64,000 nt of DNA from Chionis minor (GCA_013398295.1 VZSF01003245.1:306562-370561), one strand, 5' to 3'; shown: positions 15,161 to 29,084, numbered from the stretch's first letter. Translations and numbers: made by a program. The notes: generated from the letters alone by a model not told the origin.

Positions 15161-15871
15161 GGAGAGCAGCCCTGGGGAGAAGGACTTGGGAGTGCTCATG
15201 GATGAGAAGCTCAACATGAGCCGGCAGTGCGCGCTGGCAGCCCAGAAAGCCAACCGTATCCTGGGTTGCATCAAAAGAAGCGTGGCCAGCAGGGCACGGG
15301 AGGTGATTCTCCCCCTCTACTCTGCGCTTGTGAGACCCCACCTGGAGTACTGTGTCCAGCTCTGGAGTCCTCAACACAGAAAGGACATGGAACTGTTGGA
15401 ACAGGTCCAGCGAAGGGCCACTAAGATGATGAGAGGGATGGAGCACCTCTCCTGTGAGGACAGGCTGAGAGAGCTGGGGCTGTTCAGCCTGGAGAAGAGA
15501 AGGCTCCGGGGAGACCTGATAGCAGCCTTTCAGTATCTGAAGGGAGCCTACAGGAGAGCTGGAGAGGGACTCTTTGTCAGGAAGTCTGGTGATAGGACAA
15601 GGGGTAATGGTTTTAAATTGGAAGAGGGGAGATTTAGATTAGATATGAGGAAGAAGTTCTTTACTGTGAGGGTGGTGAGGCACTGGAACAGGTTACCCAG
15701 GGAAGTTGTGGAGGCCCCATCCCTGGAAGTGTTTAAGGCCAGGCTGGATGGGGCTTTGAGCAACCTGCTGTAGTCAGAGGTGTCCCTGCCCATGGCAGGG
15801 GGCTTGGAACTTGATGATCTTTAAGGTCCCTTCCAACTCTAACCATTCTATGATTCTGTGATTCTATGATC
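15161..15871 (+). mobile_element. CR1 LINE, 5'-truncated, with open end of ORF2
   Basis: A chicken repeat 1 (CR1) non-LTR retroposon copy, antisense to FGFR2. An open frame runs from the truncated start to the stop at 15771-15773; from the ATG at 15186 it is 195 codons. It reads [20 protein letters not shown] near the start and [16 protein letters not shown] at the end, the C-terminal part of the CR1 endonuclease/reverse-transcriptase ORF2. Only the region after the polymerase core is left, so it is not autonomous. The 3' UTR follows (GATCTTTAAGGTCCCTTCC) and ends in the typical short tandem ATTCTATG / ATTCTGTG repeats at 15845-15871. The undisrupted frame suggests a fairly young copy for its class. 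Confidence 0.93.
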
Positions 15872-16920
15872 TTGATGGCTGCCACTGCGAGGATGCAGAG
15901 GCCTCCCTCAAGTGACGCCTCTCAGGGCACCAGTAACCGTTCTGGATCAGTAGCCCCTGGTGGAGGTTCTGTGTATTCAGTCGTCGCTGAATAAAAAATG
16001 AAGCCATTCCAGCTGTCTCTCTGCTTAACCGAGAACAGGGACCCGCCATGCCCTCTTCCCTCGCCCGTTCAGCTCTGGCTGCTTGTCCTGCCTGACTCCG
16101 CGCGTGGGAAGTCTTCGGCAGCAGGCTGGATGGATGGACCCTGCTCGCTGAAAACCCTGCCCCTTCCCAACCACCTTCCTTCCGATCCCGCAACATCTGT
16201 TGCTTTGGCAAAATGCTGATTAGCCTGTAAATTATGGGTCTCCAAAGCATCCTACAGTGTTTCAGGCCAGACTATAATCACAGGCTCTTGCCTTGTCTTT
16301 GGCTCAGCATCCCAAACTTGCAAGACTGACTCTTCAGCCTTGAAAATCAATCACGGACTTTTCATCATAGACTTGGACTGAAACATTTCTCTCCCGTTTT
16401 TCAGGATACGGCACTCTCCCACTGTTTTCACTGAGCCCTGTCCCTAACACAGGAGGTCCCTGAAAGGCCACCGAGCTGAAGCAGCAGCACGTTCATGGAA
16501 GAACGCGGAGCTACATGGCTCTGTCCCCAAGTTAACTGCATGTGTCCTCTCCTATCCCACAACATGTCACGTCTGGGAATATCCTTGGCAGGTACTTCAC
16601 AGACAGACGCACATCTGCCCAACACATCCTTCACGCCATCAACTGACCTGTGGACAAGCCTCGTGCAGTGGGAAGCCAGTGGTGTCACCCATCTCTGAGA
16701 CACTCAGGGTCACCCCCCCCATGTCAAACTATACCCACGGGATTACCAAAACTGCTCCAACAGAAAATGTAGTTATATGGGAACTTCTCGGGTGACTTAA
16801 CCACTGCCTGGAGCTGACGGGAAGGTGAAACCTCTCAGGTGTAACTCCAGCTTCCCACAGGGCCCAGGACACCCTGTGCCAAGTAGAAGTATTGTTTCCA
16901 TGGAAGGGATCCCCAGAGGT

Positions 16921-17115
16921 CCCAGAATCACAGAATGTTAGGGGTCAGAAGGGACCTCTGGAGGTCATCTGGTCCAACCCCCCTGCCAGAGCAGGTCCAC
17001 CTACAGCAGGTTGCACAGGATGGCGTCCAGGCGGGTTGGGAATGTCTCCAGAGTCGGAGACTCCAACACCTCTCTGGGCAGCCTGTGCCAGTGCTCTGCC
17101 ACCCTCAAAGGAAAG
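16921..17115 (-). mobile_element. CR1 LINE fragment
   Basis: Begins on the plus strand with AGAATCACAGAATGTTAGGG and GACCTCTGGAGGTCATCTGG, the reverse complement of a CR1 3' end, and continues through GGTTGCACAGGATGGCGTCC towards ORF2. It is a short 5'-truncated copy in the same orientation as FGFR2, from a different CR1 subfamily than the copy at 15161. Confidence 0.88.
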
Positions 17116-20100
17116 TGACTGTGATTCTTCTCAGAACTGGCACTGATGGCCATTTCACCCACAGCTTGAGGAAACACATCTCTCTACCTGTACAAGCCTC
17201 TTTGACTCTGCACTCAGTTTTTGGCACCGCTGTTGCAACTGTACACAAACATACTATTATTGCTGGCTCTGATGATGTTTTGTTGGTGGTGTGGATACCT
17301 ACCACTGGGTGAAGTCATTTACTAAAGCCGCTGGGACAACCACAGGGTATCGGTCTCTGATCACTACCCATTTGGGCTAAATATCAACCATTAAAAGAAA
17401 GATTAAACCCTTATCAATCTCTCACCCTTCAGTGAGTGAAGAACTTTCAAGTTTCTATCCTGTACTAGCTGACAGCAAAGGAAGCAGTTTGGAAGGAGAC
17501 ACACAAGGATCACTGTCCCTCATGAAGAATCCCACCTACACGAGCTGCAAATCCGGCCTCAGTTCACGAGCACTCAGAGGCCGGATTAATTATTGCTCTC
17601 TGAATTAGAGAGCTCTTTTGAGGAGAGTTCCAGGAGCAGCCACGGCATGAGGGATTGCAACTCAGATTTCTCTATAAATCCAGCATTATCCAAGTTCATA
17701 CAAAGGACTCGATTCGAAACTACACTTGCTCTCCATACCCCCAGGTGGAGCGGTATAGGAGGAGTCTAATCAAACAGATGTCAGAGTCCCCACAGGAATT
17801 TCCTCCTTCAAGGTAGCTTTCCACACGTGGGCCAAGCCAAACCTTCGCTTCCTTTCTCCAGCAATAAGCAATTGCTAATGGGGGCCTGCGCTCTATGAAA
17901 TGCTGGAAGGAAAACACTCCTAATTCCACTATTTACTCCACAGCGTGGAGGAGTAAGGTTGACCGCTGGCTCTTCTTTCAAAAGACCAGAAACAACCGAG
18001 CAGGTGCAGGCAAAACGCCTCTACTAATTAATGTCATGCACTATATATACATGAGCCAGGAGCTGAGCAGCTTCTACCAGCTGCACGTCAGTTTGGTTTC
18101 CTTTCTGCATAATATGAAGCACTGCATGTTGTTTATAGCCAATTCAGAAGTGTTGCTGAACTGTCATGTTCCATTTATATGTACATACATACGCACCCCT
18201 CAAATCATCGCTTCCTGGGTAATTTATAACACGCCAAGGTAGCATCCACAGCAAGTTAGGGACAATGCTCTCCTCCCAAACTCTGCAAAATCAGAAAACG
18301 TTCCAAGGCTACAAGGATCACTGTCATTAAACATTAAGAAATAAAGACCATCCCTGGCAAGAACGTTTGATAAAGAACAGGAGTCTTTCAGGCAGACTAG
18401 CAGAATAGCTGATGGATCAGACCAGCATTACCAGTGCTGATGAAATCATGCCTTACAAATTTTGGCATCTTTTTATCAGCAGGCATTAGCCAAAAAACGT
18501 TCAGACTCTTCAGCGCTCCTGTAGAGCAGGAGCCTCCATGTATAGCATTTCCTATTGGCCCAACGCTACTTGAAGAAGTCTTCTCCGTGGCCAAGAGCTC
18601 AAAGGGGTATTGCCACAGCTGGAGCTCCTGGCCCTCACAAGTGAACACAATCTGACAGGAGCGAGGGACTAACCTCCACAACCACTTTCTAAACTCCCTC
18701 TGTCCTCAAATTTAGAAGCCTTTTACATAAACTTGAGGCATTTCTTTCTGCTGCTGCCTCACAGACTTCATCACTGCTAACTAATGGGCCCAAACGTCCA
18801 ACTCGGTTTTGGTCTGTGGACCAGTATCAGCACCCAGAATAAAGTGGGAACATACGGAGTCTGGTTCCCTGCTGTCACTACTTTTAAACTTACTTTTAAA
18901 AAAACTTACTTTAAAAAAAAAATTACTGACTACTATTAAAGAATTTCAGTTCTAAAGGTTAAAACTGTGTCACAGACACCAGAATCAGGCAGCATTTAGT
19001 TTTGTTCTCAAAGCTAACTGAGGTCTTGGTCTATAGTGTGGGGGGAGCCTCCTACCCATAGCAAAGCCTTTGCCACCCAAGCCCTCCTGCTTACCAAGGC
19101 CAGCCCAGTAAAATGCAATGTCTTCTTAAAATCTTTACAAAAACTAATCAGGTGTATTCAAACTCTTTGTCCTTGGCTTCGCCACCTTCACCCCTGATTT
19201 GAAGTAATAGCACGGTTTCTCCAGCAGGCAAAGCTCCCACTGATGCTATCCCATCTGTCTCTTTGGATGGCTCTACAGCGTAGCTTCAGCTCGCTGTCCT
19301 ATGGGCATTCCAGCTAAAATTCATCTTCGCCTGACACGTTTACAGCGTAAGTTCATCTGCACACCCCTTTCTCATATGGCAGCAAGCCGGGGAAAAGAAA
19401 GCAAGCAAGACTGACTTGGCTTGCTACAAAGCCCGTTGATGTCAGTGAAAACATAGGGGAGAAAAAATAAAAATCTCAATCAGAACTAGTTAAAAGCTAT
19501 CCTTTCTAATCACACAGACATCAGAGGGTTAAAAGAGTCGGAAACATACAGCAGGCCCAGATGTAAGGCAGGCAATGTGAACACTCTCGCTTTAAAACAT
19601 GAAATTATCAACCGGGCTTTAAGACCAGTTTGTTTTTAAAGCAAAGCCCTCTTGCCAGGCTGACACAGCGAGGGTTTCATCAGCCCCCTGGTGCAGAAGT
19701 CGTGGCAGCAGTCAGAGCTGTACAACCCTGCTCCTGGAGCTTGCTTGCAGTTTTCCTCACACAGTGCATGCATAAGCAAAAGCTTCATACGTGTCTGAAC
19801 AAAGAGGGGAGAGGCCTTATTTCACTTTGAAAAAACACATGGGAAACAGAACAACGAGGAGCTGACATTTTCATTGAAACTCTTCTCCACGTGCCCTAAA
19901 AGAACGAGGCTACAAGAGTATATGAAAAACAACTTGGGACTTCTCGCAGACAAGCGGTGAATTTTTATTGTTCTGGCCGTTTCCAGCGACTGCGCTAATT
20001 TTTTTTACACACAGAGAGGCCACCCTTTGTACGGTGCACAGCTCCCAGCACTCCACCGCTTCATCACAACCGGAGACGACGCTGGGGTCCAGCATCCTTG

Positions 20101-23100
20101 GCCCAGGCTCTCCAGTAGGCTCTGCCAAAGGTTTATACCGTATGCCTGGGGAAACAGCACCTCTCCCACAGGGATGATGTCCTCTCCCAGCTGCAGCGGG
20201 TGTAACTCACCGGTGCACCCAGCGATGCCATAAAGCACACGGTGGGAGTTGTTATTGCTGTTGTTATTGTGACCTGACTGCTTATTTTTCATCCTCCAAA
20301 TTTCCTTTCCTGAAAACAGCTCTGCCTTTAAAGTAAAATGGAAAAGGCTATGTAAACCTTTAAAAGCCCCCTTATATGTCTACACCTCTCCCCCTTTTCT
20401 CATACAGCACACTCGCTCCACTGAGGAATGCAGGTGTGAAATTATTGGAAGGCCCGTGGCATTCTGCCTCCCCTGCTAGACACGGCTGACCAACCATACC
20501 TGTGCAGTGAAGCTCCAGCTCCCAGAGCTTCGATGCTCTGTGCTGGACCACCAGCCTCAGGACACCTCTGTGTTGGACCTCACTCAGCCCTTGGGCTTGC
20601 CTCCCCTGGTGATGAAGGTTGCCATCGTGTTGGTCCCGCGTCAGGAGGGAAGATGTCCCTCCATCGGGACCACACTACACAGAATCCATAACCTGTTCCA
20701 AGCTTTGGACTAAATTGTGAAGTAGATTGCTCTTGAGAAGACCCTGATTACACACATTTGTCATTATATTTCTAGCAATTCAGGTAAATCCAGGTAAAGT
20801 TTGCAGGACAGAAGAGCTTTCTTGGCAAGCACTTAGACTGGCCAGGCTCGGACACACACTCTGTCTCCTCCAAAACAAGAAAGTTTTTCCTCTGTCATTT
20901 TCTACAGTTCTTGACCTCTCTTCTGCACCCACATTTTCTTGCCTTTCAGCACATAAATCTGAACGACCAGCTTCCTACAAAGCCAAGACCCAGGAACACC
21001 ATCGCCAGCCTCCGGCTGAGCAGCAGGTGCCAGAACAGCTTTTCTGAGAAAATTTCACTGAAGAGCGGCAGAGGGGCAGGAAAAGTCATTTGTTGGAATA
21101 TTCACCCAAATGTAGACATAGGAGGTTTTCACCAACACTCTAGACAGTGCATTAGCGCAGGTATAGAAGGAAACGTACATTTAAAACTAACTGCTGAAAT
21201 GAAATTACGTTGCTCAGCAATGTATGCAATCCAATCTCATAGCAGAAATGATGCTGCAGATATAAACGCTAACCAACGCACGCATAGTCCCTTGTAAAGG
21301 CAGAACGCAACTTAAAAGCAACTATTTTGATCACCTAATTTGTGATTTAAAGGTGATTAAAAATCCCTAAAAGTTTGTATCATTTTACTTTCACAGGCAT
21401 CTTGTAAAAATGGTGAAGACTAACTTTATTCCAACTAAATATAAATACACTGTCACGTTGAGTTCTTCACTCAGCTCAAGTTCTGGCGGTATCAGCGTTT
21501 TTCTTTCATGAACAGTCAAAAATTTCAACACACTCATGCAACCTTTTAAAAAGCAACCTGAAAAAATAATCCTAATACTTTATATTTACAGAGCAGTTCC
21601 ATATTCAAGTGCTTTACAAACTATGATTTTTAATGTGACTTTTAAATCATAATTAAAGTAGATTTCACTTTATTTTCATGTTTAAATGAAGCAACTGCTG
21701 TTGAAGGCGCACCATGGGAACAGTAGTAACCCAAAGATGATCTAATGACTTAAAATCCTGAAAACCTGTAAAATACAGCCACCTCTGGATTTCAGGTCAC
21801 AAAGGGGTTTGCAAAGCAGCGAGAGGACACCAACACAAAGGTTTTCAGCGCAGCCTTTTCTCTAATAGCCACAGAATTTCACATTCTACTCATTTGTCCA
21901 CACTTTGGTCCTGCCAAGATCTCTCATCCTCTTACCTATCTGGTTCCAGTACCCATCCAGCAAAGTTCTTTCTCTCCTACATTATAAGCTCCTGGGAAGA
22001 CCATCACACACCTTTTCACTCACACCTTCCCACTTGCCAACCCCAGCCTGGGCTCATGCATAGCCCCAGATGACTACTGCTGAGTGCCTTCTCCGTCCAC
22101 TTCCACCTCTGCTACATCTTTTAATGTTAATTTAATCTCAAAAACCACTAGGGTGGTGGTCTCAGTTAGGATTCATCTCACCTGCCGTGGGCAGCTATCC
22201 CATTGCTGCCAAGGGGTTGTCCCACCTCTGTGTTTCCTCCCGCACTCGGGGACAACGTGAATAAACACAGGTGCAAACTCCTCGTTAATAAGGCAGACGT
22301 GATTAATAACCTTGTGTTTCCTTTAATACGGGCCTGTTCCTCCAGTCTGTATCACAGTCCATTTACGATTTTTCTCTATTTGTGATAATTCAAGCTTTAT
22401 GTTTCCTTTTTCATTTGTTTGTTTGTTTTAAAGAGGATGTAACTTCACCAACTTGCTGCCAAATACACTGCCAATTTTTTTCAGCAACAAAATTGTTGGG
22501 AAAGACTGGCCCAGGTCAAAAAGCCCCTCTGATTAGGCACAGACACGGCTTTCGACACGTGCTGATTGCACATTTAACAAGGCAACAGTCTCGTTAGCAT
22601 CTTCAGACAACTCCTGCAAATTCCTACTTGCATTTCCACGAGTAGGATACTGCGCGAATTAAAAGGCATGATTAAAAATGATAATAACAGAGCTGAAACA
22701 ATATCCTGTTCATCATTCATCAAAAGAAAAAGAAATACCTGCCTTGGGGCTGTAATAAGACAGAAAGTGGGACAGGGAGACCAGCTCTCCCCCAGCAGAC
22801 TCTGCAGGAAGCATTCCAAACATGACAAATTCACTGTTCACCCAGCAGATGAAGTAATGACACTAGTATTTGTCCATAAAATGCAATTTAGCCAGACTAC
22901 TCCAATGAAAGCAGAAGCTTTAACGCTATAAAAACAGGGTGCTGGAATATTTTTACCTTATTGAGAAAGGGGGTAAAAAAAAAAAAAAAAATTAAGCTTT
23001 TATTTCCCCTTAGCTGAAATATCACACTGTGGTCTTTGTTTTCAGGAGTGAAGCTTGCAGCCTCCAGTGCTAAACAATTTGCGTAATTTCTTCTCAGATG

Positions 23101-24799
23101 CGCACGCCTTGCCAAGAGCCGAGTGCCAGGTGTAAAGTCCACACTCGGGCTTATCAGTACATTAAATAAAATCTTCTTTTCCCTCTCGGCCTAACCAAAT
23201 ACCCGAGGGCAAGCACCAGCGTGGATTCCTTCATGCTTCTTCCAGCCCCTGTCTCGTCATGCCCCGACGCCGCAAGCGCTTGGGTGAAGACGTCAAGCCA
23301 AAGCTTGTCCATGTAAAGAGCCTGTCAACAACTACAGGCACATCTGCCAGCAAGGCAAGTTTAGGCTTGGTTGTAATACCTACACTTAATTCCTGCCAGA
23401 CATCATCGATGCAGCGTCCAAGGCATCTATTTTTCATGCCTTTCAAACAAATGAAAAAGGTGTAAGTTCCTTTTTCGTAGGTAACCCAAATCCTAAAAAC
23501 CATTCCTTGGAAATTAAGGTCCTATAGTTAAGTCAAACCCATTCTGAACTTTATTTCGCCAAAGCAAGCCCCGGCAAAAATCAAATAACAATGCATATGT
23601 TTTTATGAATTCGGGAATGACAAAATGGAAACATGTCTTTAAAAAAAAAAATTATATGCATCCATGCCATGTTCGCAGCTAGAGACCCTGAAAATCCAAA
23701 AATAAAACTGCCTAGAAACAAAGGCAAAGATTTTTCTTCTGCCTAAACTAAGGGAAGTATAAACCCTGAAGTACCAACAGCAAAAGGCTGATTCCATTCC
23801 AATCAGATTTGATTTTTTTTAATAACGTGCTGTAAAAAGCAAGAGTAAAATTCATCTTGAAGCCTTCTAAAACCTCCAAGAGTCCAGAATAAAAGCATTT
23901 TTCCACACACCTGTCAGTAAAACCACTCATACCTGCGATTTCTGGGGCACAAGCTTTAAACGGAGAGTCATTTAAAATGTTTCCTGGATGAGAATCTATT
24001 CTCATGCTGTTTTCATATGAAAATACGAATCACTCTTAAGAGACAACAGCGTGGTACTCTGCCACCTCTGGAGTTCACTCTTCAGTAAGGAGAGCCAAAG
24101 GAACGGCTATTAGGCAAATCAGAAACCGGTCAAAGCACAGCTAAACTGGCTGCAAAAGGACTTTTTAAAAAAGATATATTTGTGAGAAGTTATGTTCAGT
24201 TTTATAGTAAACAGCAGGGTCCTCTTACACATTCTTGCAAGATGTGTCGTGCTATAGCAGCTGCTTCTAAAACCCAGTAAATGAGGTAATGTGCCGAACG
24301 AACCTCATCTGAAACCAAACCAGCCTTTGTTTCCCTGGATGATGACATTAAATAGGACAGAAATGGCTACCTGCACTAGGAGTGTTCAAAGACTAACCTT
24401 TTTTTTTTTGCCATTAAAATATAAATTCAATTAGTTATTTCCATGCTTAAACAGAGCTGCTGCTGCTGAAATTGTACTCTAGCGATAATTGCAATCCAGG
24501 AGTGATCTAATTATATACAAGTCTCAGTGGCTGCATTCCCACGTTGCTTCCTACAACCCGGATTCACTACAATACAACTCATAAGTGAAAACCACATCGT
24601 TTCCATTCATCCTCCCTTAAGACTGTATGACTTTATATATGTTTAATGAGAACAGAGTTAGTCTGTTAGTAAGCTTGCTATAAAATTGTGAATTTCTACC
24701 TACTGTTAAATACAAAAGCATGGAAAGGCACTTGAGCTGCATGTAAAAAAACCAGCTGATGGGCTAAACTGTACAAGGGAAAGAACATTCTTTTAATTA

Positions 24800-24950
24800 A
24801 GGTACCGGATTAGGATTCAAGTACCAGCTTTACTTTTTTGGCTCTGCCACCAGCTTCCTGTGTGACCCAGGGCAAGAAATTTCATCGCGCCACAGCTCGG
24901 TTTTTCATCTATAAAATGGACAGTGACATTTCCTTCTCCCCGTCTCTCCG
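24800..24950 (+). mobile_element. MIR-type SINE, degenerate
   Basis: GGCTCTGCCACCAGCTTCCT, then TGTGTGACCCAGGGCAAGAA and CATCTATAAAATGGACAGTG follow the well-known MIR core-SINE order (CTGCCAC..., TGTGACCTTGGGCAAGT..., CATCTGTAAAATGG). An old tRNA-derived element shared across amniotes, diverged at many positions. Family placement is from memory of the consensus. Confidence 0.75.
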
Positions 24951-26998
24951 CATTTCGGTTGTAAGCAATTACTGTGTGCTGGCACGTTGCCTTGGACAAT
25001 AAGTATCCAATATTAATTGAAGCCTCTGGGTAGTGCTCCAGTAAAAAGCAAAAAGCGACACATCTCTTTTCGTGGGATCCTAATGGAGTTTTGCATCGCC
25101 ACCATTTGCCGCTACCACAATCCAACACATTTGTATCCCTGAGCAAAGCCCTGCGTGCAGCCCGCTCAAGCCCTTGTTTTGAAATGGAGGAAGAGGAGGA
25201 GGAGAGAGGAAGAGGCAGTCGATTGGGGTATCCCAAACATTTAAAGAACAATTTTGTCCAAACCCAGAATATCCTGGCCAACTCAACCCCGCTAACGCCG
25301 TCCATGTGCGTGTGTCTCCTGCGCAATGCAGAGGGGCTGCCAACGACTTGCTGCTTTTTTTCTTCAGTATTTTTCTGCTCCCATTGTAAAAAATTCAGTG
25401 CGAGGGTTCTGCCAGGTTTGTAAATTTGAATGAGACCATCTGAGCTGGGTTGACTATTTTAAGAGGGTTCTTGCAAGTAATTACAAGGTAAAAACGAGAA
25501 TACTTCACACCTACATTCTGACTGAAAACTACTCAGCCCTGCTGGCTCCAGGCTTTTAATTGTCAAAAGAGTTCAAGGTTTGGAAAATTATTGGCATCAA
25601 GTAATACTGGATATTCCTAACTAGCATTGTGTCATTATTTGGCACGATTTTTGCTGGGATACCTCCCAAATCTGTGACATAATCAGAGGGTTCTCTACAT
25701 TACACCATATAGTCAGATGCTCATGTTAGTGTAATATGTTACCATGTTTAATACCATTTGCTATTACTTACACTTAATCAGCTCTGGAACCAGTTAAACC
25801 ATATAGGAAAAGCAATTTTAGAGGCTTTCAACTGACAGTTTTCCACACACAACTTGACCTAAAATTACAACCTGAAGTTTCTAAGACGCTGTCTACAAAC
25901 TCAATTGCCTCTAAACAAACATCCATAACTCCACAACCCTGGGGGAACTGAAAATTCTTATGAAAACAGAAAAAGAAAAAAAAAAATGAGGCACAAAATT
26001 AACTTCTGTAGAACTGTCTTAACTAAAAAAAACTGTCAGAGTTTCCCCTTCTGGCCAGCCTTAATTTACTGCTTCAGCAATTTTATGCCCAGCCTCCACA
26101 ATCATTACAAGCTTTGCACAACACAGAAATGTCTGAGCTCTCTAACATCAATCCCCCTTTGGGCTTAAAGTCCCACTGCAATATCTCTTGAGACACTCAC
26201 ACTAAATTCAACACAGGTATCTTAGGGTGTGCATTCCCATACCTATGTTGTCAAAGTAAACTGACCATTACAGCCTTTAACTCACCAAATTAAAGGAAGT
26301 AAAACAACTAAGCACACAGAGCTCCAAGATGCAGCCTGCAACTTGCAGAAGTCACTTCTGGACTTCTGGTTTGCTATTCTCATAGTGTTCGAGCATCAGA
26401 AAACGCTGAATATTCACCCAGGAAAAATCAGAGCTCCTTTGGGTGCCATCAGCTGGGTACCCAGCACCCCAAGTCACTAGTCACTTTTGAAAAACCTCAT
26501 TATTTACTTTTCTGCCCCTCTATAGGAAAGGAATAGACATTTAAATAAATGACATAATCCTTATTACCATTCCATTCATTCGTGCAGGTCACTACAATTT
26601 ACTGCCAGGAAAAATAAACTTCTACATAGTATTCCTCAATGTAAGACATTCAAAAGGCTCAAAGGGGGAGTAGAGGTGAGAGGGCTTCTGACAAATATTT
26701 GCTCAAGTGACCGCATCATCCATGAACACATTTGCTAGAAAAAAATGGGTGAAGAAATTTATGGTCAACATCAAACATGCCAGATTGGGACCAGGGCAGT
26801 AACAACAAAAAGGAGCAGGGGACAAAGAAGGGAAGGGGAACTTTTAACCATTTTTGTTTCAGCAAGAAAACTCCCAGTATTGCAAAAGTAGCTTTTCCCC
26901 TCCCATGTAGCCTATGAAAAGACAGTTTTAAGCAAAACCAAAATGGAATCAATTTAGGCTCCCTAAAGTACTAAAAGAAGAAAAAATCCAAACCCAAT

Positions 26999-27147
26999 GG
27001 AGGTCCATCCCTGGAGGTGTCGAAGGCCAGGCTGGACGGGGCTTGGAGCAACCTGGTCTAGTGGGAGGTGTCCCTGCCCAGGGCAGGGGGGTGCAAATAG
27101 ATGATCTTTTAAGGTCCTTTCCAACCTAAATCATTCTGTGACTCTAT
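26999..27147 (+). mobile_element. CR1 LINE 3' fragment
   Basis: Holds the end of CR1 ORF2 (CCCTGGAGGTGTCGAAGGCC, the VFKARLDG region), then the 3' UTR (GTGTCCCTGCCCAGGGCAGG, AAGGTCCTTTCCAACC) and the terminal ATTCTGTGACTCTAT. 5'-truncated, antisense to FGFR2. Confidence 0.9.
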
Positions 27148-28169
27148 AAAAAAAACTCCAAAGATCCCGCAACTCATCATCCCCTGACATTCTTCCTGGG
27201 CCAGGCTCTTTAACTCAAGCCTTATCCCTGGTGAGCCCATGCGCACAGCTGGCGCCCTCCGGGGAGGTGGTCAGCAGGGGACCGAGGGGTGCAGAACACA
27301 ATTTACTGCCATCTCTGGCAGCTGTTGCTGATACACCCTCCATAAAATTTGTTTAACCGAGTGTTCAAACACAAACGGCTTTGCCAGTCTCTCGGTTCAC
27401 CTCAACAATACCCACAGCTCACCGCGGGATGACAAAAATATTGTCAAGGCTATAAAAATCCTCACTGCTTTCGGTGTTGGCTACCTAAACCCAAGGAGAG
27501 ATGAGCTGGGTGGTTCCCAGGCTGGCTTTGAAGCCTTAAATGTATGTGGGCAGGTGACAGTGCTTCAGTCTGACGGCATCCCTATCACAAAATCCTCCTC
27601 TTCCTCTTCTGCTCCACAAAGATTAGCTCTCACTGGCATTTTCACGGGGAATGTTCTCATTTCTTGCTGCCCAAGAAGCTGGCACTTGTTTTGCTTTGAA
27701 TCTGGGAGTTTCTTTGGCTTTCAGTGGTCCAAAACAAGAGCATCCAAAGCAATGTGAGAGATGTATTTTTATTCATGTAAAAAAGAACCAAGAAATAGGG
27801 AAATTAAAATGTTGTCACTGTTTTGGTCCTAGAAACCCAAACTCAAGGTAAGATTCTCCACAGAAGACGAGTTGGACTGTCAGTCACTGGCCGAAAATAG
27901 CTCACAACAATCAAATCTTGTTATGTGTTCAGTACTGATTGATCAAAAGTTTTACTCACAGAGCTTGTGACACTCAGATCACCTCGCAAGCCTGGAGAGA
28001 GCAAAGCCCATCCAAGACATATGGCAGCTCAGAGCCCCAAAGGTACTACCAGCAGGTCCCATTATAACAGCCAAACTGGTTCCTTTTGGACAGCAGTGCC
28101 TTCAGAGTCAATAAAATTGCTCACACCCATCCAGGTTGATCAGCAAGAGTAGGGGCAAATGGAATCAGT

Positions 28170-28315
28170 TCCTGAGATTTCAGGCCCTGATTTAGCTAGG
28201 CACTTAAATAAGTATGTATAAGCCTTATTAAAGTCAACAGGATTTTGGTATTATTAAGCTAACATTACTACGCATGTGCTTAATAGTCCGGCTGAATCAC
28301 AGCTTTGCTACTAAG
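28170..28315. repeat. Old imperfect inverted-repeat element
   Basis: CCTGATTTAGCTAGGCACTT (from about 28188) recurs in diverged, inverted form as CATGTGCTTAATAGTCCGGC then TGAATCAC (about 28273-28300). The wording is typical of old dispersed repeats in amniote genomes. Boundaries and family are uncertain. Confidence 0.4.
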
Positions 28316-28960
28316 AATTCACACCGTCTTTAGAATTTGTCCTCAGGTAAAACACTTCTTCACAATTTTTGTCACCTGTGTTTCAGGGGATGCTCAGAGC
28401 CCACACAACAGGCTACGGTCAGATATCTGTTCTACTGCTGTGAATGCAAAATATCTTTCCTGAAGCTCCAGATCTCCACTAGCTTCACCAAAGTCAATAT
28501 CTAGCTTTTCATTTTAAAAAAAAAAAAATAATCATTTCAGCTACAATACCAACAATCTAAAGGATCGCTTGACAGCTTTCATAACTGCAGCTCTTAATAC
28601 TTGTGTTAGTACAATTATACAAGTAATAATTAAATTGTAATACTAACAATTAAAATTGCATTAGTATTTATTATTTGTTCTGCGTGGTAAGCTTGTAGGT
28701 GTATCACAGCAACAAGAACTCACTTGCAAACATGGGTATTACACCTTTGCCGAGGCACAGGTAGATTAGACCTACAGACACGAGTCAGACAGATGAATCT
28801 ATGAAGTTATGTAGCAATTGGTTATGTAGTGAAATCTTATCTTTAAGATGCAAAATCATCTTCACAATTAATGCAAAATGTATCAGCTTAGTTCTAAATG
28901 TTTTAATGGAGAAACTCATTAATTAAAAATATTGTCTTACACGTGACGAGTTCTACTTAC

Positions 28961-29084
28961 CGACGACGTCGAGATGGTACGTGTGATTGATGGATCCGTA
29001 CTGGTTTTCCACTATGCACGTGTAATTTCCTTTGTCAGACGGGACCACACTCTCCATGATGAGACTCCAGTGCTGGTTGCGGAC
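28961..29084 (-). CDS. FGFR2: FGFR2 exon 6: second half of Ig domain D2
   Basis: Encodes residues 211-251 plus one base, from [19 protein letters not shown] to HTYHLDVV. It carries the second D2 cysteine, Cys233, in NYTCIVEN, and two sequons, NYT (230) and NHT (243). The acceptor is ACCCGCCAG and the donor consensus-like GTCG followed by GTAAGT. The length of 124 bases agrees with the family. It starts in phase 0 and ends in phase 1, so the first base of the Glu252 codon comes from this exon. The open frame runs on upstream into the intron, but the start MDYKRL of that frame is not coding. CIVENQYG is CVVENEYG in human as I know it. Confidence 0.97.

Noticed and set aside
15141..15446. Minus-strand open frame across the CR1 copy
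   Set aside because: Shadow of the CR1 ORF2 on the plus strand.
24817..25326. Minus-strand open frame of 169 codons in intron 6
   Set aside because: Runs antisense through a MIR-type SINE and a purine-rich repeat; no protein similarity recognised.
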